Shown here in pieces: positions 26,576-36,119 of a stretch of 64,000 bases of DNA. Source of the DNA: UBA2211 sp035404185 (GTDB lineage: Bacteria; Patescibacteriota; Minisyncoccia; Minisyncoccales; Minisyncoccaceae); contig OZ246399.1 of NCBI GenBank assembly GCA_965230985.1, forward strand, positions 372,001 to 436,000, in the 5' to 3' direction. Each line of letters opens with the position of its first letter. The first letter of the stretch is position 1. The notes beneath the pieces were generated by a model. The model saw nothing but the letters and a program-made list of their open reading frames with translations. It ran no database searches and was not told the DNA's origin. A program made the position numbers and the translations under genes.

Positions 26576-27931
26576 ATGAAAATATCTTTTGATGGTGCCT
26601 GTCGAGAGGTAACCGGTTCATGCATATTAATTGAGTCTGGTGAAACTAAATTTTTAGTTGATTGTGGGATGTTTCAAGGAGCCGATTCTAATAAAAATTT
26701 AGAAGCTTTTTCTTTTGATCCGAGACAAATAGATTTTGTTCTTTTGACACATGCTCACCTAGATCACTGTGGAAGATTGCCTAAGCTTTTTGCTGATGGA
26801 TTTTGCGGTAGAATATATTCTACTGCTCCAACTAGAGATTTAACAGAAATAATACTTTCAGATGCGCTTAAGGTTGCTCGAATTGAAGGAATTCCTTTTT
26901 GTGCTCCTTTTTGTACAGAAAATGATATTTCCTCGTTGATAAACTTTTATACTTGTTTAAAGTATGGGGAAGAAAGAAACATTAATGAAAATATAAGAAT
27001 AAAGATGAGAGATTCTGGGCATATTTTAGGATCATCTATCTTTGAGGTTTGGATAAATGATCAAGGAAAAGAAAAGAAACTTGTTTTTTCGGGAGACTTA
27101 GGTAATCCTCCAGCCCCGATTGTTAACGATCCAGAGTTTATATCTGGAGCAGATGTTGTTTTTGTAGAATCTACCTATGGAGACAGATTGCATGATTCTA
27201 AGGAAAAAGGAATAGAATTGTTGAGGCAGAAAATTCAAGAAACAATTAAAAAGGGAGGAGTATTAATGATTCCAGTTTTTGCATTAGAAAGAACTCAGGA
27301 ATTACTTTATATATTGAATGATTTTATAGAAAATAAAAAAATAGGAAATATATCAATATTTTTGGATAGTCCTTTAGCTATAAAAGCTACGGGAATATAT
27401 AAACATTATGCTGATTTTTATGATAAAGAATCAAAAGAGTTAATCTCTAAAGGAGATGATTTATTTAATTTTAAAGGATTAGAAATAATTAAAAATGAGG
27501 CTCAAACTGGGAAAGTTGATAAAGCAATGCCACCTAAAATAATTCTTGCTGGAAGCGGAATGTTTGAGGGAGGTAAAATTAAAAGTTATTTAAAAAAATA
27601 TTTAGGTAATTCTATAAACACTTTACTAATAATTTCTTTCCAATCGAAAGGATCATTAGGAATTAATCTTTTGCAGGGAGGAGAATTTGTTGAAATAGAT
27701 GGAACAAGAATAAAAGTTTTGGCACAGGTAGCAAGTATTTTTTCCTTTTCTTCGCATGGAGATAGAGCATTTTTGTTTAATTGGATAGAAACAATTAATA
27801 AACCATTTCCTAAAAAAATATTTATAATTCACGGAGAAGAGGAAGCTAGCCTATCTTTAGCTCAGGCTTTAGATGGTGTGAGCAGAGGAGATTTAATAGT
27901 TCCTAAATATAAAGAAGTTTATGAGGCGTAG
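26576..27931 (+). CDS. beta-CASP metallo-beta-lactamase RNA hydrolase
   Basis: 451 aa. MBL motif HAHLDHCGRLP (Zn ligands), later MBL histidine in DSGHILGSS, aspartate in FSGDLG, the beta-CASP insertion with ALERTQELLYIL, and a C-terminal RMMBL segment with HGEEEA. The overall type is YSH1/CPSF-73-like rather than RNase J, known from archaea and many bacteria. Likely an endo- or exoribonuclease in RNA maturation. Stop-start spacing of two bases to the PspC gene. Confidence 0.92.
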   Translation: MKISFDGACREVTGSCILIESGETKFLVDCGMFQGADSNKNLEAFSFDPRQIDFVLLTHAHLDHCGRLPKLFADGFCGRIYSTAPTRDLTEIILSDALKVARIEGIPFCAPFCTENDISSLINFYTCLKYGEERNINENIRIKMRDSGHILGSSIFEVWINDQGKEKKLVFSGDLGNPPAPIVNDPEFISGADVVFVESTYGDRLHDSKEKGIELLRQKIQETIKKGGVLMIPVFALERTQELLYILNDFIENKKIGNISIFLDSPLAIKATGIYKHYADFYDKESKELISKGDDLFNFKGLEIIKNEAQTGKVDKAMPPKIILAGSGMFEGGKIKSYLKKYLGNSINTLLIISFQSKGSLGINLLQGGEFVEIDGTRIKVLAQVASIFSFSSHGDRAFLFNWIETINKPFPKKIFIIHGEEEASLSLAQALDGVSRGDLIVPKYKEVYEA

Positions 27932-27965
27932 CTTTACAAAATATTTAATAATGTTATTATTTAAA

Positions 27966-27971
27966 TATAAT
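27966..27971 (+). promoter_or_regulatory. -10 box of SIMPL gene 1
   Basis: TATAAT 15 bases before ATG 27987; leader about 9 bases, no SD. Confidence 0.4.
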
Positions 27972-27986
27972 AATAAATAAAAAAAT

Positions 27987-28718
27987 ATGGAAATCTTAGA
28001 GAAGAGTCTAATTAAAACTTCGATAATCTTAGGAATTTTTCTAATTATTGGAGTTAGTATAATTTCGTATTCTTTATATCAAATCAAAGCAGCAGATAAT
28101 GCATTAAGTGTAACTGGTTCAGCTAAACAATCTGTTACAGCAGATATTGTTAAGTGGAATGGTAGTTTCTCAAGAACCGTTTATTCTTCTGGCTTGAAGA
28201 CTGGTTATGCTCAAATGAAAGATGACGAAGTCATAGTAACAAAGTTTTTAAAAGATAGTGGAATTACTGATGCTGAATTGACCATTTCTCCCGTATCAAT
28301 GCAAGAGCAGTATGATTATAATAAAAGTGCTGGAGCTCCAACCGAATATGCATTAATTCAAAACGTAACCGTTCAATCGTCAGATATTCAAAAAGTACAG
28401 ACGATTTCAAAAAACATTCAAACTATTATTGATCAAGGGGTTATTTTTTCCGCCTATTCTCCTGAATATTATTATAGTAAACTTCCCGAAATGAGGGTAA
28501 CGCTTTTGCCCGAAGCGATGAAAGATGCTCAAGCAAGAGCCGAAAGTATTGCAAAGAGTACTGGAAAGAAGGTCGGAACCTTAAAATCTGCTAGTATGGG
28601 CGTGGTCCAAGTGATGCAGCCTAATTCGATTGACATTTCTGATTATGGGAATTATGATACCTCTACTGTAGATAAACAGATTATGATTACCGTCAAAGCT
28701 TCATTTTCGTTAAAGTAA
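27987..28718 (+). CDS. SIMPL (DUF541) domain protein 1
   Basis: 243 aa. N-terminal TM (about 11-32), then a SIMPL domain: ALSVTGSAKQSVTADIVKW at the start, central two-helix region, and the C-terminal signature EAMKDAQARAESIAKSTGKKVG. An extracytoplasmic, membrane-tethered protein. Members include BP26/OMP28 and the E. coli YggE oxidative-stress protein; the molecular function is unclear. A paralogue lies at 57890. Monocistronic with a strong terminator. Confidence 0.88.
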   Translation: MEILEKSLIKTSIILGIFLIIGVSIISYSLYQIKAADNALSVTGSAKQSVTADIVKWNGSFSRTVYSSGLKTGYAQMKDDEVIVTKFLKDSGITDAELTISPVSMQEQYDYNKSAGAPTEYALIQNVTVQSSDIQKVQTISKNIQTIIDQGVIFSAYSPEYYYSKLPEMRVTLLPEAMKDAQARAESIAKSTGKKVGTLKSASMGVVQVMQPNSIDISDYGNYDTSTVDKQIMITVKASFSLK

Positions 28719-28736
28719 ATCTTTAAGTTAAAGTAT

Positions 28737-28767
28737 AAGGCTAGGGCGACCTAGCCTTTTGATTTTT
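28737..28767 (+). terminator. strong intrinsic terminator with GCGA tetraloop
   Basis: AAGGCTAGG (28737-28745) / CCTAGCCTT (28750-28758), loop GCGA (GNRA type), then TTGATTTTTT. Confidence 0.93.
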
Positions 28768-28776
28768 TAAATCGAC

Positions 28777-30135
28777 ATGGAAGAAAGAAAAAGAAAAATC
28801 AATGAAGAATCAATATGGAAACAGTTTTTCAAATTGTCTATTCCTATTGCCATCGCTAATTTTTTGCAATCAGCATATTCTATTACTGATGCTTTTTGGT
28901 TGGGAAGATTGAACTCAGAAAGTTTAGCAGCCGTTTCTATTTGTTCCTCAATAGTTTTTCTTGTTATTTCTTTAGGGGCAGGATTATTTATTTCAGGAAC
29001 CGTTTTAATTTCTCACCATAAAGGAAGAGAAGATCATGAGAAGATAAATTTAATTTCGGCTCAGTTGATTTTATTAATGATTATCGTTTCTTTATTGCTA
29101 TCAATTTTAGGATATTTTATTTCTCCTTTTTTGGTCAAAATGATTGGAGCCGAACAGCTTATTCCTTTTGGCATTATTTCCTATTTGCAGCTTTTTTTTG
29201 TTAGCACTATTTTTATTTTCGCTTTTGCTCTTTATCAATCATTAATGAGGGCAATGGGAGATGTAAAAACTCCAATGTATATTATATTAATTACAGTTCT
29301 TATTAATTTTTTGATAGATCCTATTTTTATTTTTGGTTTTGGTTTTATTCCTCAAATGGGAACTGAAGGAGCGGCACTAGCAACAATTTTTTGTGAAGTA
29401 ATTAATACTATAATAGCTGGATATATTATTTTAAAAGGAAAAAGCGGAATTGTTTTAAAGAAAGAAAATTTTAAGATTAATCTAAGAATGGTAAAAAAGA
29501 TATTAAAAGTTGGAATTCCTAGCTCTATGGAACAATTTTCTCGATCAATGGGATTTGTGTTTATTACGTTTATGGTTGCTAAATTAGGAACAACTAGTAT
29601 TGCCGCTTATGGTATTGGGGGAGAAATATTAGGCTTAGTTATGGTTGTTTCAATGTCATTTATGATGGCCACCTCAGTCATGGTGGGAAGAAGTATTGGT
29701 TATGGTAATTTTGAAAGAGCAGAATTTATCACTAAATCAGTAGCTAAAATGTCATTTTTGGTTATGACTTTTTTAGGAATATTATCGTTTTGTTTTGCCA
29801 GAGAGATTTCAATTCTTTTTGTTCCTAACGATTCAGCTGTTATAACCGAGAGCGTTATTTATCTTAGAACCATATCGCTATTCTTCGGATTTTTAAGCTT
29901 ACAGCAGATATTTAATGGAACATTTAATGGAGCGGGGGATACAAAAATTTCTATGTTTTTAGCTGTTATTTCTCTTTGGGTCTTAAGAATACCAATGGCT
30001 TTCTTTTTATCGGGTATTTTAGGATTTGTGGGAATTTGTTTATCTTTCCCAATAGCAAATACGATAGCAGTTGCTATCGGTTACTTTGTTTTTATTAATG
30101 GTAAATGGAAAGAAAGAGGCTTAACTCATTTTTAG
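28777..30135 (+). CDS. MATE family efflux transporter
   Basis: 452 aa, about 12 TM helices in two six-helix halves. Conserved MATE features: FFKLSIPIAIANFLQSAYSITDAFWLGRL at the start and VGIPSSMEQFSRSMGF at the beginning of the second half, and FNGAGDTK near TM10. It exports cationic drugs or metabolites against Na+ or H+. It begins directly after the SIMPL terminator and its stop overlaps the stop of the convergent gene by 4 bases. Confidence 0.95.
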   Translation: MEERKRKINEESIWKQFFKLSIPIAIANFLQSAYSITDAFWLGRLNSESLAAVSICSSIVFLVISLGAGLFISGTVLISHHKGREDHEKINLISAQLILLMIIVSLLLSILGYFISPFLVKMIGAEQLIPFGIISYLQLFFVSTIFIFAFALYQSLMRAMGDVKTPMYIILITVLINFLIDPIFIFGFGFIPQMGTEGAALATIFCEVINTIIAGYIILKGKSGIVLKKENFKINLRMVKKILKVGIPSSMEQFSRSMGFVFITFMVAKLGTTSIAAYGIGGEILGLVMVVSMSFMMATSVMVGRSIGYGNFERAEFITKSVAKMSFLVMTFLGILSFCFAREISILFVPNDSAVITESVIYLRTISLFFGFLSLQQIFNGTFNGAGDTKISMFLAVISLWVLRIPMAFFLSGILGFVGICLSFPIANTIAVAIGYFVFINGKWKERGLTHF

Positions 30136-31226
30136 TTTTTCTTTCTTTTTTCGTTTAAGAGATAGATTGATTTAATAGAGATATCAGAAATATTTTTGAT
30201 ATTTTTGATAGGATTTTCTTTAGCTTTCTTGATGGCATATTTAATAAAATTTACTCTTTTTGAAGTTAATAATTCACAAAATCCTTTTCCTTTAATTTTT
30301 TTCCCATACATCTCTCCCTCTATTCCTATCCCGCCCTCCCAATAGTTAATTGTTTCAAACATCATTTCTTGATCATTTTTAAAGGGAATTGTTTTTAATT
30401 CCAAACCAAAGTCCGGTATTTTAATTTCGTATTCTAAGCAATATTCGTTTCCTGTTGTTTTATTTTTATAATTTATTTTTTTAGGGATTATTTCAACATT
30501 ATTCGTTGTTTTAATATCATTGTTTTTATTAATCATGCTGGCATGGCTTGTTTTTATTTTGTCTCCGTAAACAAAACAGATAATATCACAGCCATTATTT
30601 AATTGCATGGAGAACCATCTCCACTTATCATCATTAGTTAATGGAGTTTGAGCCCATTGGTGATCCATCCACGATAGTCCATTAACAGGAATCCATTTAT
30701 TCTTTTGTTTTATAATTCCAGACGTTTTAAGGCTTGTTAAAGAATAATAATAAGTTGTTTTAACTTCTAAATTTAAAAAGCCATTTTTGTTTAATAAAAG
30801 GGGTTTTTTCTGTGATTCTAAAGTAAGGTCGATAAAGTCATTGACTATGTGATATTTGAAGGGAGATGTTTCTTCGATTAAGCAAGAATTATCATAATTA
30901 ACCCAGAGAAGAGGTTTGGTAAAACTATTTTTATCAACAATAGATATAGGATTAGTTACGCTTTCAAAATTATTTTTATTATCACTTAATAAGTAGTGAG
31001 AGAAAAATAGCTGACTCATTACGTTATTTTTTAAGAAGGGAATATTAATTTTTTTTGGGTCAGCAGCAAAAAGACAGTTCATATATGAAAAAGTTTGCCC
31101 ATCTTTTGATTCAAGGTTTCCATTAAAATACCACCATTCAATAATGTGGTTATGTTTTTGTTCATCCTTGGGAAATTCAATAGGGAAGAATTTTTCTTTA
31201 TATATTTTTATTTTTCTTTTCTCCAT
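30132..31226 (-). CDS. CrtC/AttH-like lipocalin-fold protein
   Basis: 364 aa, no signal peptide. Hallmarks of the hydroxyneurosporene synthase (CrtC)/AttH family: HIIEWWYFNGNLESKDG near residue 27 and NGLSWMDHQWAQ mid-protein, with the second lipocalin-like half around WEGGIGIEGEMYGKKIKG. Family enzymes hydrate carotenoids or act on lipids, but no carotenoid genes are in view, so the substrate is open. The start overlaps the end of the upstream aldolase-like gene by 19 bases, so the pair is translated together. Confidence 0.75.
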   Translation of the reverse strand: MEKRKIKIYKEKFFPIEFPKDEQKHNHIIEWWYFNGNLESKDGQTFSYMNCLFAADPKKINIPFLKNNVMSQLFFSHYLLSDNKNNFESVTNPISIVDKNSFTKPLLWVNYDNSCLIEETSPFKYHIVNDFIDLTLESQKKPLLLNKNGFLNLEVKTTYYYSLTSLKTSGIIKQKNKWIPVNGLSWMDHQWAQTPLTNDDKWRWFSMQLNNGCDIICFVYGDKIKTSHASMINKNNDIKTTNNVEIIPKKINYKNKTTGNEYCLEYEIKIPDFGLELKTIPFKNDQEMMFETINYWEGGIGIEGEMYGKKIKGKGFCELLTSKRVNFIKYAIKKAKENPIKNIKNISDISIKSIYLLNEKRKKN

Positions 31227-32059
31227 AAATTAATAAATTCTTTAAAATTTCTGCTTATTAATTTTACGGCAACTTCTCTTGATATTTTTTTTGAATAGTA
31301 TTTTTTAATGGTTTCAAGGAAAATAGTTCTGCCGATAGCGAATCCGATAATTTCTTTGTTGTGAGCTGCAGCTTTCAGCCATTTTATTACCTTCTTTTTA
31401 TCTTCTCCTCGTCCCAAGAATATTATTTTACTATCTTTATTTATTGCTTTAATTACTTCTTTCCATTGATTTTTTTCGAATCCTTCTAATTTCCAAATAT
31501 TAACTTTAATTTTTTCTTTTATTTCATTGATAGCTTCTATCGTTCTCATTACTCTAATGTCTTTATCGTAATTTTCGATATTTAGTTCTTTTTTTACTGG
31601 AGGAACCAAAAGTTCTAAAATAACTTTGTAATTTCTTTTTTCGCAAAAAGTATCAATTTTAGAAAGAACCTTTAACTGTTTTTGATTATCTTTTTTGTTT
31701 AAAGGATTATATCTGATTAATATTTTTACAAAATCAGGATTGAATTTATCAATATGTTCTTCAAAATTTTTTGGATAATTTAGTTTTAATATTTTTTCGC
31801 CACTTTTTTCAACCGGTAGACATATTATAATTTTTCTTTTTCGAGCTTCCCTTAGAATATTTTCGCCATATTCTTCATCAACAAGAATGCCAAATGATTT
31901 TCCTTTGTCGATAGCCAGAACAAAACCATCAAAAATTATCTTTTTAAACTCTTTAATTTCATTGATCTGTTCTTTATTGGGTTTTGCTGTTAAGCCAAGA
32001 ATATCTTTTGAAAAAGAAGAACGATGATCAAACGGTAATATTAATAATTCTTGTTTCAT
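31208..32059 (-). CDS. DUF2090-like aldolase-fold protein
   Basis: 283 aa from ATG 32059 (MKQELLILPFDHR); a longer in-frame start at 32098 (TTG) is rejected because a TGG-TATATT promoter box lies between. The opening ILPFDHRSSF, the central VKILIRYNPLNKKDNQ, ILELLVPP and the final IFLGRG / IGFAIGRTIFLET match the TIM-barrel DUF2090 domain found alone or fused to the sugar kinase IolC. A sugar-phosphate or related aldol reaction is plausible, not shown. Forms an operon with the lipocalin-like gene. Confidence 0.7.
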   Translation of the reverse strand: MKQELLILPFDHRSSFSKDILGLTAKPNKEQINEIKEFKKIIFDGFVLAIDKGKSFGILVDEEYGENILREARKRKIIICLPVEKSGEKILKLNYPKNFEEHIDKFNPDFVKILIRYNPLNKKDNQKQLKVLSKIDTFCEKRNYKVILELLVPPVKKELNIENYDKDIRVMRTIEAINEIKEKIKVNIWKLEGFEKNQWKEVIKAINKDSKIIFLGRGEDKKKVIKWLKAAAHNKEIIGFAIGRTIFLETIKKYYSKKISREVAVKLISRNFKEFINLWRKEK

Positions 32060-32070
32060 ATTTTTATTTA

Positions 32071-32079
32071 ATATACCAT
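32071..32079 (-). promoter_or_regulatory. extended -10 promoter of the DUF2090-like operon
   Basis: On the minus strand TGG-TATATT, ending at 32071; transcription would start about 5 bases before ATG 32059. Confidence 0.5.
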
Positions 32080-32107
32080 TTAAATCATTTCCTCTCAAGG
32101 TTTTTTG

Positions 32108-32116
32108 TGATATAAT
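32108..32116 (+). promoter_or_regulatory. extended -10 promoter giving a leaderless capA-like mRNA
   Basis: TGA-TATAAT (32108-32116), 6 bases before ATG 32123, so transcription should start at the codon. Divergent from the box at 32071-32079. Confidence 0.6.
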
Positions 32117-32122
32117 TGAACC

Positions 32123-33148
32123 ATGAAAGGGAAAATATTATCAATTATTTTTGTAGCGATTTTTTTGTTTTGCGGAAGTCAAGTTTTTAAGCCCGAAACT
32201 GCTCCGGCTGATATATCTTCAGTAGTTGAGACTCCAAAGCAGATAGAATACAAACCAGAAAGTCTTTTATTTGTAGGAGACATAATGCTTGATAGGGGGG
32301 TTGAAAGATTAATGCAAAAATCATCATTTAGCTATCCCGTAGACCTTATTAAAGACTTTTTGAATAGTTTTGATTTTGTGGTCGGAAACTTGGAAGGACC
32401 AATTAATGAAAATCCTAAAGATTTCTCTGATAGTTCTTTGTCTTTTTCTTTTGATAAAAAGAGCATTGAATCATTAAAAACAGGAAATTTTTCTTTGGTT
32501 TCTTTGGCTAACAATCATACTCTTAATATGGATTGGGAAGGATTTGATGAGACCAAAAAAATATTAAATGAAAACAATATTGCTTTTACGGGTGATCCAA
32601 TAGACTGTGATTCTGATTATATTTATCAAAAAGACGGAATTATTTATTATGGAATAAATGTTACTTTTTCTAATAACTGTTCCGATAAAGAGATAGCTAA
32701 GCAGATTAAAGATATTAGATCTTATAATCCAGAAACATTTTTAGTTGTTTTAATCCATTGGGGGACAGAATATAAAACAGTTGATTCTAAGGGGCAAGAA
32801 AATTTGGCTCATATAATGATTGATGCTGGAGCCGATTTAATTATTGGTAGTCATCCTCATGTCGTTCAAAATATTGAACAGTACAATAACAAATTGATAT
32901 TTTATTCTTTGGGTAATTTTATCTTTGATCAATATTTTTCCAAAGACACACAAGAAGGATTAGGTGTGGGAGTAGAAATATACAAGGACAAAAAAGTTTA
33001 TACTCTCTATCCGATCATAAATAAATCATCTCAACCTAAATTAATGGAAGAACAAGATAAAATAGATTTCTTAAATTCTTTAGCCGAAAAATCTAGCGAA
33101 GCATTAAGAGAAAATATTAAAAATGGGAAGATAGAAATAAAAAATTAA
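32123..33148 (+). CDS. CapA-family metallophosphatase-like protein
   Basis: 341 aa. N-terminal hydrophobic signal or anchor (about 4-22), then the PGA_cap fold: LLFVGDIMLDRGVERLM, FVVGNLEGPI, VSLANNHTLNMDWEGF, VVLIHWGTEY and GADLIIGSHPHVVQ, a calcineurin-like metal-binding set. Homologues take part in poly-gamma-glutamate capsule export or related wall chemistry. No capBC genes are nearby, so a capsule role is only possible. The next gene follows after 5 bases. Confidence 0.9.
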   Translation: MKGKILSIIFVAIFLFCGSQVFKPETAPADISSVVETPKQIEYKPESLLFVGDIMLDRGVERLMQKSSFSYPVDLIKDFLNSFDFVVGNLEGPINENPKDFSDSSLSFSFDKKSIESLKTGNFSLVSLANNHTLNMDWEGFDETKKILNENNIAFTGDPIDCDSDYIYQKDGIIYYGINVTFSNNCSDKEIAKQIKDIRSYNPETFLVVLIHWGTEYKTVDSKGQENLAHIMIDAGADLIIGSHPHVVQNIEQYNNKLIFYSLGNFIFDQYFSKDTQEGLGVGVEIYKDKKVYTLYPIINKSSQPKLMEEQDKIDFLNSLAEKSSEALRENIKNGKIEIKN

Positions 33149-33153
33149 ATAAT

Positions 33154-34566
33154 ATGAATAAAAAAATTTTAATAATTGGATTAATTATTCTCTTTATAGT
33201 AATTTTTTGTTTTTATAAGGGAGTAAAAATTAAGACCCCCAATCTTTCTGGATTAAATAATTTAGATGCAGCTGCTAATAATTGTAAAGATAAGGGAGGT
33301 ACTCTTAAGGCAGAACAAAGAGGTGACGGAGAAGATTATAATATTTGTGTCTTTGAAGATAATAAGCAATGTGAAACAAATTCTCTCTTAACCGGAGATT
33401 GTCCTATTGGGGGATTAAAAGTAGTTGGATACATTACAAAAGCAGCAGTATATTGTGCTATTTTAGGAGGAAAATATAATAGCACTGGAATGAATAATAA
33501 TACGGAAGATGGTAATTGTTCTTTTTTTAATGGAAATATTTGTAATGTTTGGGAGTTATATAATGGAAAATGTGAAAAAGGAATAGTTAATGCGATTGTT
33601 TACGAAAACCAAGAATTCAATTTTTCATTAACAATACCTAGAGACTGGGAAAATAAATATCAAGTAAAAAAAGAGGACGGTGAAAATGGAATTAGATATA
33701 TTTCTTTTAATTACGGAGAACCAAATCTTTTTAAGATATCAATAGTTCCTTATTCTTTTTGGGAAAAACAAGATAAAAAAGAAGGAGAGTATTTGGGAAG
33801 AAACGATGTAGATGTTTTTGCTTTTATACTTTCAACTGATCCAACAAGAAGTGATAAGCAATGGGGAGAAGACTATTTAAAAATGATTGCTAGAGTAGAA
33901 GATATCAAAAGCACTTTTAAAATTACCAGACCATATATATCTTTAGAAAGTCAAAAAGAGTCTGGGAAAAATTATACTATTGAAATAATGTATCCTAATG
34001 TTTTAGGAGTTGAAAACGGACAAGTTGACATAGAGATATATAATTTTGTTGAAAAAATTATTTCTTCATTCAAGGAAAAAGTAAGTGCGGCTGATGCTTG
34101 GAGCGGAGAGAATTCATTGAAAGTATTTTATGAACCATATGAAATTAATAAAAGTTTTGTAAGTATTAGGTTTGAGGTTTCTGAGTATACTGGCGGTGCT
34201 CACCCAATAAGTTCCTCTCAGAGCTTTAATTACGACTTAAAGAATAATAAAATAATTACACTTTCTGATATTTTTGATTCTAATAAGAATTATATAAAGA
34301 CAATTTCTGAAAAAACAATACAGTATTTATTAAAATTGAACACTGAAAATGAATTTAGCGACGAAGAATGGATAAGAGATGGAGCAGGACCAAAAGAAGA
34401 TAATTTTAAAACATTTACATTTAGTAAGGATACTATTGTCTTTTATTTTGACCCCTACATAGTTGCTGCTTATACTGCTGGAAGACAGGATGTTATCTTT
34501 TCATTTAAGTCGTTAAAAAATATCTTAAGAAATGATGCAGTATCGAATTATGGGCTTAGTGATTAA
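33154..34566 (+). CDS. membrane-anchored DUF333 (x2) + DUF3298 protein
   Basis: 470 aa. TM anchor (about 5-22). Two Cys-rich DUF333 modules follow (about 35-80 and 95-145; pattern C-K-x-K-G-G ... C-x-F-x2-N ... C). A middle domain starts at FNFSLTIPRDW (PsbP-like onset), and the C-terminal DUF3298/RsiV-like domain is marked by YTGGAHPISSSQSFNYDLKN and FYFDPYIVAAYTAGRQDV. DUF3298 binds wall glycans or lysozyme in RsiV. Extracytoplasmic, co-transcribed with the CapA-like gene. Confidence 0.8.
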   Translation: MNKKILIIGLIILFIVIFCFYKGVKIKTPNLSGLNNLDAAANNCKDKGGTLKAEQRGDGEDYNICVFEDNKQCETNSLLTGDCPIGGLKVVGYITKAAVYCAILGGKYNSTGMNNNTEDGNCSFFNGNICNVWELYNGKCEKGIVNAIVYENQEFNFSLTIPRDWENKYQVKKEDGENGIRYISFNYGEPNLFKISIVPYSFWEKQDKKEGEYLGRNDVDVFAFILSTDPTRSDKQWGEDYLKMIARVEDIKSTFKITRPYISLESQKESGKNYTIEIMYPNVLGVENGQVDIEIYNFVEKIISSFKEKVSAADAWSGENSLKVFYEPYEINKSFVSIRFEVSEYTGGAHPISSSQSFNYDLKNNKIITLSDIFDSNKNYIKTISEKTIQYLLKLNTENEFSDEEWIRDGAGPKEDNFKTFTFSKDTIVFYFDPYIVAAYTAGRQDVIFSFKSLKNILRNDAVSNYGLSD

Positions 34567-34589
34567 AATATTTTATTATTATGTCAACA

Positions 34590-34618
34590 TTGTGTAAAAG
34601 ATGGAAAGGAAATATAAT
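34590..34618 (+). promoter_or_regulatory. promoter of the tspO-hydrogenase operon
   Basis: TTGTGT (34590-34595), 17-bp spacer, TATAAT (34613-34618); start near 34625, leader about 18 bases. Confidence 0.6.
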
Positions 34619-34642
34619 CAAATTATTGAGTAATTATAAAAT

Positions 34643-35125
34643 ATGAAGAAAAAAACAAAACAAATCATTTTTCTATTTTCTTTTATAGTCTTGTCTTTAT
34701 TGACTGGATATCTTGGATCTCAATTAACTGGAGTTTCTATACCCGAAACTTATTTGAATATAAGCGATAAGCCGTCTTTTTTTCCTCCAACCTGGATATT
34801 TGCTCCAGTTTGGTCTATTTTATACACTTTAATGGGAATATCAGCTTACTTGTTATGGAGATTAAAAGAAAAACAAAAAGTTAATAAATTATTAATTTTG
34901 TTCTTTGCTCAATTGTTTGTTAACTTAATATGGCCAATTATATTTTTTGGTTTAGGACAGTATCTGTGGGCTTTTATTGATATTATAATTTTATTAATTA
35001 TGATAATTGTCATGGTATTATCTTTTGAAAAGATTTCAAAACTTTCAGCATATCTTCTTCTTCCGTATTTGTTTTGGGTTGGATTTGCATCAATACTTAA
35101 TTTGGCAATAGTTTTTAATAGATAA
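34643..35125 (+). CDS. TspO/MBR family protein
   Basis: 160 aa, five TM helices. Family motifs: KPSFFPPTWIFAPVWSILYTLMGISAYLLW and FFGLGQYLWAFIDI. TspO proteins bind tetrapyrroles or steroids and may degrade or export porphyrins under light or oxidative stress. The hydrogenase genes follow after one base (TAA-T-ATG); whether TspO has a role linked to them is unclear. Confidence 0.92.
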   Translation: MKKKTKQIIFLFSFIVLSLLTGYLGSQLTGVSIPETYLNISDKPSFFPPTWIFAPVWSILYTLMGISAYLLWRLKEKQKVNKLLILFFAQLFVNLIWPIIFFGLGQYLWAFIDIIILLIMIIVMVLSFEKISKLSAYLLLPYLFWVGFASILNLAIVFNR

Positions 35126-35126
35126 T

Positions 35127-36119
35127 ATGGTAAAAAATTCAATAATAGAAAAACTTAAGGATTCAGGACTAAGAGGCCGTGGAGGAGGAGGTTTTCCCGT
35201 CGGTTTAAAATGGGAATTGGCTAAGAAAGCTAAGGGAAAGACTAAGTATGTAATTTGTAATGCTTCAGAGGGAGAGCCAAATGTTTTTAAAGATGGATAT
35301 ATTTTAAGAAATTATTTAAGTGATGTTATCAATGGAATTATTTTGGCCATGGAAACTATTTCTGCAGAAACTGGATATATTTACATTAATAGTAAATATT
35401 TTAAAGAAATGGAAGAGAGTATTAAATTGGCGATTGGGAAAAGAAGAATAATTATTTTTGAAAAAAAGGCTAGGTATATTGGAGGAGAAGAAACAGCTAT
35501 TTGTGAATCAATAGAAGGTAAGAGAGCCGAACCAAGAAAGAAGCCGCCCTTTTTAACAGATAGTGGATTATTTGATTGTCCAACTTTAATGAATAACGTT
35601 GAAACTTTTTATTATGTTTCTAAAATTGTTCAAGGCAAATACGAAAAAAAGAGGTTTTATTCTGTTAATGGAGATGTAGAAAATCCTGGAGTTTATGAAC
35701 TTCCAGAAGAGATGACAATCTTTGAGGTTTTAAAGAAGACGGGTAATTATCCTTTATTTGATTTTTTTGCTCAAGTTGGAGGGGGGGCGTCTGGAGAGAT
35801 AATGATTATGGAAGAATTAAACAGACCTGTCTCTGGCGCCGGCTCAATTACAGTTTTTAACAAAAAGAAAACAAACGTTTTTACTTTAATGGAAAAATGG
35901 GCTGAATTTTTTCATCTTGGAAATTGCGATAAATGTGTTCCTTGTAGAGAAGGAGCCTATAGGATTTATGAAATGGTCAAAAAGAAAAAGCTCGATTATG
36001 ATGTTTTAGATGATTTATTTTTGAGCCTTAAAGAGTCAAGTTTTTGTGCTTTAGGAAGGGGAATTCCAACTCCTTTTATATCTTTAATTGAAAAGGTAAT
36101 TAAAAATGAAAAATATTAA
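35127..36119 (+). CDS. NuoF/HydB-like NADH-oxidising flavoprotein subunit of hydrogenase
   Basis: 330 aa, shorter than NuoF (about 445): it begins only 13 residues before the FMN-binding SGLRGRGGGGFPVGLKW and so lacks the usual N-terminal region. NADH/FMN motifs continue with CNASEGEPNVFKDG and YIGGEETAICESIEG. An SLBB region follows, then the 4Fe-4S site CDKCVPCREG with a fourth Cys in FCALGRG. It should feed electrons from NADH to the hydrogenase encoded next, whose start it overlaps by 14 bases. No NuoE/HydC-like thioredoxin-fold subunit is present in the window. Confidence 0.92.
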   Translation: MVKNSIIEKLKDSGLRGRGGGGFPVGLKWELAKKAKGKTKYVICNASEGEPNVFKDGYILRNYLSDVINGIILAMETISAETGYIYINSKYFKEMEESIKLAIGKRRIIIFEKKARYIGGEETAICESIEGKRAEPRKKPPFLTDSGLFDCPTLMNNVETFYYVSKIVQGKYEKKRFYSVNGDVENPGVYELPEEMTIFEVLKKTGNYPLFDFFAQVGGGASGEIMIMEELNRPVSGAGSITVFNKKKTNVFTLMEKWAEFFHLGNCDKCVPCREGAYRIYEMVKKKKLDYDVLDDLFLSLKESSFCALGRGIPTPFISLIEKVIKNEKY

